From: SHXO01 sp964523885
Lineage (GTDB): Bacteria > Pseudomonadota > Gammaproteobacteria > Burkholderiales > SHXO01
Length of the DNA: 64,000 nucleotides
NCBI GenBank assembly: GCA_964523885.1
Contig: CAZFYX010000108.1
Coordinates: 23,795 to 87,794, forward strand
Reading direction: 5' to 3'
Positions 60,057-64,000 of this stretch are shown piece by piece (the first letter of the stretch is position 1; every line of letters begins with the position of its first letter). Below the pieces are notes generated by a model that was not told where the DNA came from, did not search any database, and saw nothing but the letters and a program-made list of their open reading frames with translations. Made by a program: the position numbers and the translations under genes.

Positions 60057-62423
60057 ATGGCCGATGACGAAGTCCCTGACCTCCGTGCCGTAACGCGCGG
60101 CGACTCCTACCCCGGGCTGTCGTCGGCGGAGGCTGCTGCGCTGCTGCAGCGGTGGGGCGCCAACACGGTCGCGGAACAGCGGGAGACGCTGCTGCGCCGC
60201 GTCGTCGCCAGCCTGTGGCAGCCCGTGCCTTGGCTGCTCGAAGCGACCATCGTGCTCGAGTTCGTCATGGGCCAGTACCTCGAGGCGCTGATCATCGCGC
60301 TGCTGCTGGCGTTCAATTCCATCCTGACCGTGGTGCAGGAGCACCGCTCCGGCAAGGCCCTCGACCTGCTCAAGCAGCGGCTGGCACCCAGCGCCTCGGT
60401 CCGTCGCGACGCGCGGTGGACCCAGGTGCCGGCCGCCGCCCTCGTGCCGGGCGACATCGTCAGGGTCTCCCTCGGCGGCATCGTACCCGCGGACGTCGTG
60501 CTCATCGATGGCGCGGTCCTGCTCGATCAGTCGGTACTGACGGGCGAATCGGTCGCGGTGGACGCCCATGCCGGGGACAAGGGGTATGCGGGCGCGCTGG
60601 TGCGCCGGGGCGAGGCGCTGGCCCGCGTCACCGCCACCGGGGCGCGCACCTACTTCGGCAAGACCGCCGAACTGGTGCGCATCGCGCACGCGCAGAGCAG
60701 CGAGCAGAAGGCGGTGCTGCGCGTGGTGCGCAACATCACCGCCATCAATGGCGTCATCCTGGCGGCCATCGCAGGGTATGCGCACCTGCTGGGGCTGCCC
60801 ACCGGCAGCCTGCTGCAACTGATCGTCACGGCCGTGCTTGCGTCGATCCCCGTCGCGCTGCCGGCGACCTTCTCGCTCGCCGCGGCGCTGGCCGCGCAGG
60901 TGCTGGCGCGGCGCGGCGTCCTGCTCACGCACCTGGAGGGCGTGCACGAAGCGGCCTCGGTCGATACCCTGTGTGCAGACAAGACCGGGACGCTGACGCG
61001 CAACGAGCTGGCCGTGGTCTCGGTGCTGGGCACCTCGCAGACCGACCGGGCGGAAGTGTTGCGGCTCGCGGCGGTGGCGAGCAGCGAGGGCGGCGGCGAC
61101 CCGGTGGACGATGCGGTGCGTGCGGCCGCCGTGCGCGAGGGCGCGGTCGACCGCCGCTACGAGCGGACCAGCTTCACCCCGTTCGATCCAGCCCTGAAGC
61201 GCTCCAGTGCGAAGGTCGTGGTGCCCGGGCGCACGGCGATGACCGTCATGAAAGGGGCATTCGACAGCCTGGCGTCAGCGTCGGCTACGCCTCAGTCGCT
61301 GCGTGAGGAGGCGGAGAAGCTGGAGCGGGACGGTCAACGCGTGCTCGCCGTCGTGCGCGCTCCTGCAGGGCAGCCGGCCGCCGTGGTCGGGCTGGTCGGG
61401 CTCGCAGATCCGCCGCGCGAGGACTCCGCGCCGCTGATCCGCGAGCTCGCGGGCCTTGGGGTTCGCACCATCATGGTCACGGGCGACGCCCCCGCGACGG
61501 CCCGCGCCATCGCCGGGCAGGTCGGACTTTCCGGTCCCCTGCTCACCGGAGAGGGCGTGCGCGATGGTCTGACCCCTGCGAGCGTCGCGGTCGTCGCCGG
61601 TGTCCTGCCCGAGCACAAGTACAGGCTCGTCCAGGCCTTCCAGCGCCAGGGCCACGTCGTCGGGATGTGCGGCGACGGCGCCAACGATGCGCCTGCCCTG
61701 CGCCAGGCGCAGTTCGGGGTGGCGGTGTCCACGGCGACTGATATCGCCAAGTCGGCCGCGTCCGTGGTTCTGACCGAGCCCGGCCTGCGCGGCATCGTCG
61801 AAGTGATCGGCGAGGGGCGGCGGGTGCATCAGCGCGTGGTGACCTACGCGCTGAACGCGATCACCAAGAAGATCGAGCTCGTGCCGCTCCTGGCGCTCGG
61901 ACTCATCGTGACCGGCCAGCCGATCCTCACCCCGCTGCTGATGATCCTGCTGCTGGTGGCCGGCGATTTCCTCACCATGGCGCTCACCACCGACCGAGCC
62001 CAGCCTTCACCCCGGCCGGCGGCATGGCATCTCGACCGCCTGACCCGGACTGCCATCGTGCTGGGGGTGGTAACGCTGGCCTTCACTGCCGCATCGATCG
62101 CGGTCGGCAAGGAAGTCCTCGGCTACCCGACCGGGACGCTGCAGACGCTGACGTACGTCACCGTCGCCTTCGTCAGCCAGGCGGTGCTCTACGCGGTGCG
62201 CGTGCCGGGTTGGCTCTGGGAGAGCAGCCCCAGCCCTTGGCTGCTGCTGGCAACGCTGGTCGACGTCGGGGTTGCTGCCCTGCTCGCGGTCACTGGAACG
62301 CTCATGTCACCGCTGCCGACGGGCGTGGTGCTGGCACTCGCACTTGCCACGGCGCTGTTCGCGCTCGTCCTGACTGCCGTCAAGCTGGTGCTCTTCCGTA
62401 CGCAGGGGCGCGGCGACGGATGA
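60057..62423 (+). CDS. P-type ATPase, proton pump (P-IIIA) type
   Basis: 788 residues. Actuator motif TGES (162-165), P-helix ASIPVALPATFSLAAALAA in place of the PEGL/CPC of metal pumps, phosphorylation site DKTGTLTRNEL with Asp308, and hinge GMCGDGANDAPALRQA. About ten helices. These are the features of plasma-membrane H+-ATPases; the single-subunit bacterial forms are thought to help in acid or membrane potential control. No long C-terminal regulatory tail as in plants is present. A stand-alone gene; no clear ribosome site before the ATG. Confidence 0.9.
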   Translation: MADDEVPDLRAVTRGDSYPGLSSAEAAALLQRWGANTVAEQRETLLRRVVASLWQPVPWLLEATIVLEFVMGQYLEALIIALLLAFNSILTVVQEHRSGKALDLLKQRLAPSASVRRDARWTQVPAAALVPGDIVRVSLGGIVPADVVLIDGAVLLDQSVLTGESVAVDAHAGDKGYAGALVRRGEALARVTATGARTYFGKTAELVRIAHAQSSEQKAVLRVVRNITAINGVILAAIAGYAHLLGLPTGSLLQLIVTAVLASIPVALPATFSLAAALAAQVLARRGVLLTHLEGVHEAASVDTLCADKTGTLTRNELAVVSVLGTSQTDRAEVLRLAAVASSEGGGDPVDDAVRAAAVREGAVDRRYERTSFTPFDPALKRSSAKVVVPGRTAMTVMKGAFDSLASASATPQSLREEAEKLERDGQRVLAVVRAPAGQPAAVVGLVGLADPPREDSAPLIRELAGLGVRTIMVTGDAPATARAIAGQVGLSGPLLTGEGVRDGLTPASVAVVAGVLPEHKYRLVQAFQRQGHVVGMCGDGANDAPALRQAQFGVAVSTATDIAKSAASVVLTEPGLRGIVEVIGEGRRVHQRVVTYALNAITKKIELVPLLALGLIVTGQPILTPLLMILLLVAGDFLTMALTTDRAQPSPRPAAWHLDRLTRTAIVLGVVTLAFTAASIAVGKEVLGYPTGTLQTLTYVTVAFVSQAVLYAVRVPGWLWESSPSPWLLLATLVDVGVAALLAVTGTLMSPLPTGVVLALALATALFALVLTAVKLVLFRTQGRGDG

Positions 62424-62495
62424 TCCGCCTGCGGGGGAGGGCGGCGTGGGTTAAGCTATCGGCCCCTGTCGCCAGCCATACCCGTGTCCTCCCCG

Positions 62496-63245
62496 ATGGA
62501 ATCGATCGAACAGGTCTTCACCCAGGCCCTGGCGGGCCAGCACGCGCTCGTCGTGGGCGGCACCAGCGGCATCGGGGCGGCGATCGGGCGGGGGCTGAAG
62601 GCGGCGGGGGCGCAGGTCACGGTGACGGGCGCGACCGATGCAGAGGTGACCCAGGCACTGGCTGCGACCGATGGCAAGGACAAGCGCGCGGTGCGGCTCG
62701 ATGTCACCGACGACACCGCCGTCAAGGGACTGGTCGGCGGCTTCCAGAGACTGGACATCCTGGTCAATTGCGCGGGCATCATCCGCCGCGGCGCCGAGCA
62801 TGAGGTGGACGTGTTCGAGACGGTCATCGACGTCAACCTCAACGGCACGATGCGCTGCTGCGCGGCGGCCCGTCCGCTGCTGGCGAAGCAGGGCGGCAGC
62901 ATCGTCAACATCGCCAGCATGCTGAGCTTCTTCGGTGGCGGCCTGGTGCCGGGATACAGCGCGAGCAAGGGTGGGGTCGCACAGCTTACCAAGTCGCTCG
63001 CGATCGCCTACGCCGCGGATAACATTCGCGTGAATGCCGTCGCGCCCGGCTGGATCGCCACGCCGCTCACCCACAGCCTGCAGGAAGATGCCGAGCGCAG
63101 CCGGGCCATCCTGTCGCGCACGCCGTTGCGCCGCTGGGGCCAGCCCGAGGACATCGCCGGCATGGTCGTCTTCCTGTGCACGCGCGCTGCCGCGTTCGTC
63201 ACCGGGACTGTGATCCCGGTCGACGGCGGCTACCTGATTACCTAG
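62496..63245 (+). CDS. Short-chain dehydrogenase/reductase
   Basis: 249 residues from the ATG at 62496 (a GTG at 62484 is possible). NAD(P)-binding GGTSGIG (21-27), NCAG, catalytic Ser in NIASML and YSASKGG with Tyr and Lys. GWIATPLT and DGGYLIT complete the classical SDR layout. TAAGCT near 62453 may be the -10 box. First gene of a rightward catabolic set with a cupin dioxygenase and a quinone oxidoreductase. Confidence 0.92.
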   Translation: MESIEQVFTQALAGQHALVVGGTSGIGAAIGRGLKAAGAQVTVTGATDAEVTQALAATDGKDKRAVRLDVTDDTAVKGLVGGFQRLDILVNCAGIIRRGAEHEVDVFETVIDVNLNGTMRCCAAARPLLAKQGGSIVNIASMLSFFGGGLVPGYSASKGGVAQLTKSLAIAYAADNIRVNAVAPGWIATPLTHSLQEDAERSRAILSRTPLRRWGQPEDIAGMVVFLCTRAAAFVTGTVIPVDGGYLIT

Positions 63246-63260
63246 CAAGGAGGAGCAAGC

Positions 63261-63764
63261 ATGAATGCACCGACCCAGGTGAACCATCTCTCCGCGCCCG
63301 GCATGGTGCCGGAGATCGTGGAGATGGCCATTCCAACCGACGAGCGCGTGTGGGTGCCGCAGGCGCCCGGCGTGTTCTTCCGGCCGCTGATGCTGAACAC
63401 CGTGACCGGGCAGTGGTGGAACCTGCTGCGCGTGACGAAGACCGGCGTGGTGTCGCGTCACCGCCATCCCTCCATGGTGTGCGGCCTGGTGCTGCGCGGG
63501 CGCTGGCGCTACCTCGAGCATCCCTGGGTCGCCGAGGAGGGCGGTTTCGTCTACGAGCCGCCGGGCGAGGTGCATACGCTGGTGGTCGAGGAGCCCGTGA
63601 AGGAGATGATCACGTTCTTCAACGTGAACGGTGCGATGATCTACGTGGACGAGCAGGGCAAGACCGTCGCCTACGAGGACGTGCACACCAAGATCGACAT
63701 CTGCCGCGCGCACTACGAGAAGGTGGGGCTGGGCGCGGGGTACGTGGATCAGTTCATCAGGTAG
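63261..63764 (+). CDS. Cupin protein of the 2,4'-dihydroxyacetophenone dioxygenase family
   Basis: 167 residues. Metal-binding set SRHRHPSMVCG (His67, His69) with Glu87/His105 in GEVHTLVV. FFRPLMLNTVTGQWWNLLRVTKTGVVSRH fits the 2,4'-dihydroxyacetophenone dioxygenase family, iron cupins that split aromatic ketones. AGGAGGAG precedes the ATG. With the SDR upstream and the quinone reductase downstream it suggests breakdown of a ketone or aromatic acid. Substrate is inferred only from family. Confidence 0.85.
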   Translation: MNAPTQVNHLSAPGMVPEIVEMAIPTDERVWVPQAPGVFFRPLMLNTVTGQWWNLLRVTKTGVVSRHRHPSMVCGLVLRGRWRYLEHPWVAEEGGFVYEPPGEVHTLVVEEPVKEMITFFNVNGAMIYVDEQGKTVAYEDVHTKIDICRAHYEKVGLGAGYVDQFIR

Positions 63765-63770
63765 TAAAGC

Positions 63771-63844
63771 GGCTAGAGGCGAGAGGCTAGAGGGTGCTCG
63801 TGGCGCAATGTGCCGCCTTGTCCTCTAGCCTCTCGCCTCTAGCC
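63771..63844. repeat. Perfect 23-bp inverted repeat of GAGGCTA heptads
   Basis: Left arm 63771-63793 consists of heptads (GGCTAGAGGCGAGAGGCTAG and on); right arm 63822-63844 is its exact reverse complement; the loop is 28 bases. It starts seven bases after the cupin stop and ends 22 bases before the quinone oxidoreductase ATG, inside a likely operon. Confidence 0.95.
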
Positions 63845-63865
63845 TGTCTTCAAGAGGAGGAAGCA

Positions 63866-64000
63866 ATGGCGAAAGCAATCCGTATCCACAAGACCGGCGG
63901 TCCCGAGGTCCTGACCTTCGAGGACGTCGCCGTCGGTGACCCCGGTCCCGGCCAGGCGCGCGTGCGTCACACCGCGATCGGCCTGAACTTCATCGACACC
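63866..64000 (+). CDS. Quinone oxidoreductase (zinc-free MDR family), 5' part only
   Basis: The first 45 codons are visible, cut by the window end. MAKAIRIHKTGGPEVLTFED and QARVRHTAIGLNFIDT are the typical start of NADPH:quinone oxidoreductases (QOR). GAGGAGGAAG lies before the ATG. It follows the 23-bp hairpin and continues the SDR-cupin operon. Confidence 0.88.
   Translation, partial: MAKAIRIHKTGGPEVLTFEDVAVGDPGPGQARVRHTAIGLNFIDT

Overview
The window is a gene-dense, very GC-rich stretch of bacterial chromosome. It most resembles a betaproteobacterium of the Burkholderiales type. The reasons are the gene order cysI - DUF934 - cysH - cysD - cysN - cobA - cbiX beside cysB, a Gcr-family 'site-specific recombinase' (a family typical of Betaproteobacteria), an intracellular PHB depolymerase, a complete tripartite tricarboxylate (TctCBA) transporter, and intergenic repeats of the CCCATCCCCACCC / CCCTCCC type. 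No rRNA, tRNA, CRISPR array, insertion sequence or phage gene was recognised.

Layout. 0-13.6 kb: membrane proteins (DUF599, MAPEG, AI-2E-type permease), an amidase, a methyltransferase, a SapC protein, two small cupins, a GH13 glucosidase with a PhoPQ-related hydrolase, and several small exported or lipid-anchored proteins. 13.6-17.7 kb: Gcr-family membrane protein, ACP phosphodiesterase, a TfdA/TauD dioxygenase, and CbiX. 17.8-28.2 kb: a sulfur block. The leftward assimilation operon cysI-DUF934-cysHDN-cobA, preceded by cysB, ends next to cbiX. Rightward from cysB lie a DUF2292 peptide and an OprP-type porin, then a leftward pair of half-size YeeE/YedE sulfur permeases. 28.3-34.2 kb: thioesterase, a MarR regulator with an MFS exporter, cupin, flavin monooxygenase, OsmC, MgtC. 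34.2-38.2 kb: the sulfate ABC importer sbp-cysT-cysW-cysA. 38.7-50 kb: a c-di-GMP GGDEF/EAL protein, MarC, YbjQ, a Tat-type amidohydrolase, an alpha/beta hydrolase, SrkA, a second SapC and PhaZ. 49.7-64 kb: TctCBA transporter, a two-subunit molybdenum hydroxylase, SoxYZ, a TRAP transporter, a P-type proton ATPase, and the start of an SDR / cupin dioxygenase / quinone oxidoreductase catabolic operon.

How the genes fit together. Sulfate would enter through Sbp-CysTWA, be activated to APS by CysDN, be reduced to sulfite by a CysH carrying the iron-sulfur cysteines of APS reductases, and then to sulfide by CysI. CobA and CbiX would supply siroheme, and CysB probably controls the set. YeeE/YedE and SoxYZ suggest handling of thiosulfate or other reduced sulfur. 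The right part of the window looks like import (TTT, TRAP) and oxidation of organic acids or aromatic compounds.

The least explained material is non-coding. Purine-rich heptamer repeats (GAGGCTA and GTGAAGG types) recur after stop codons, and in two places form perfect 23-bp inverted repeats. There are also three genes whose -10 box sits 5-7 nt before the ATG, which suggests leaderless transcripts.
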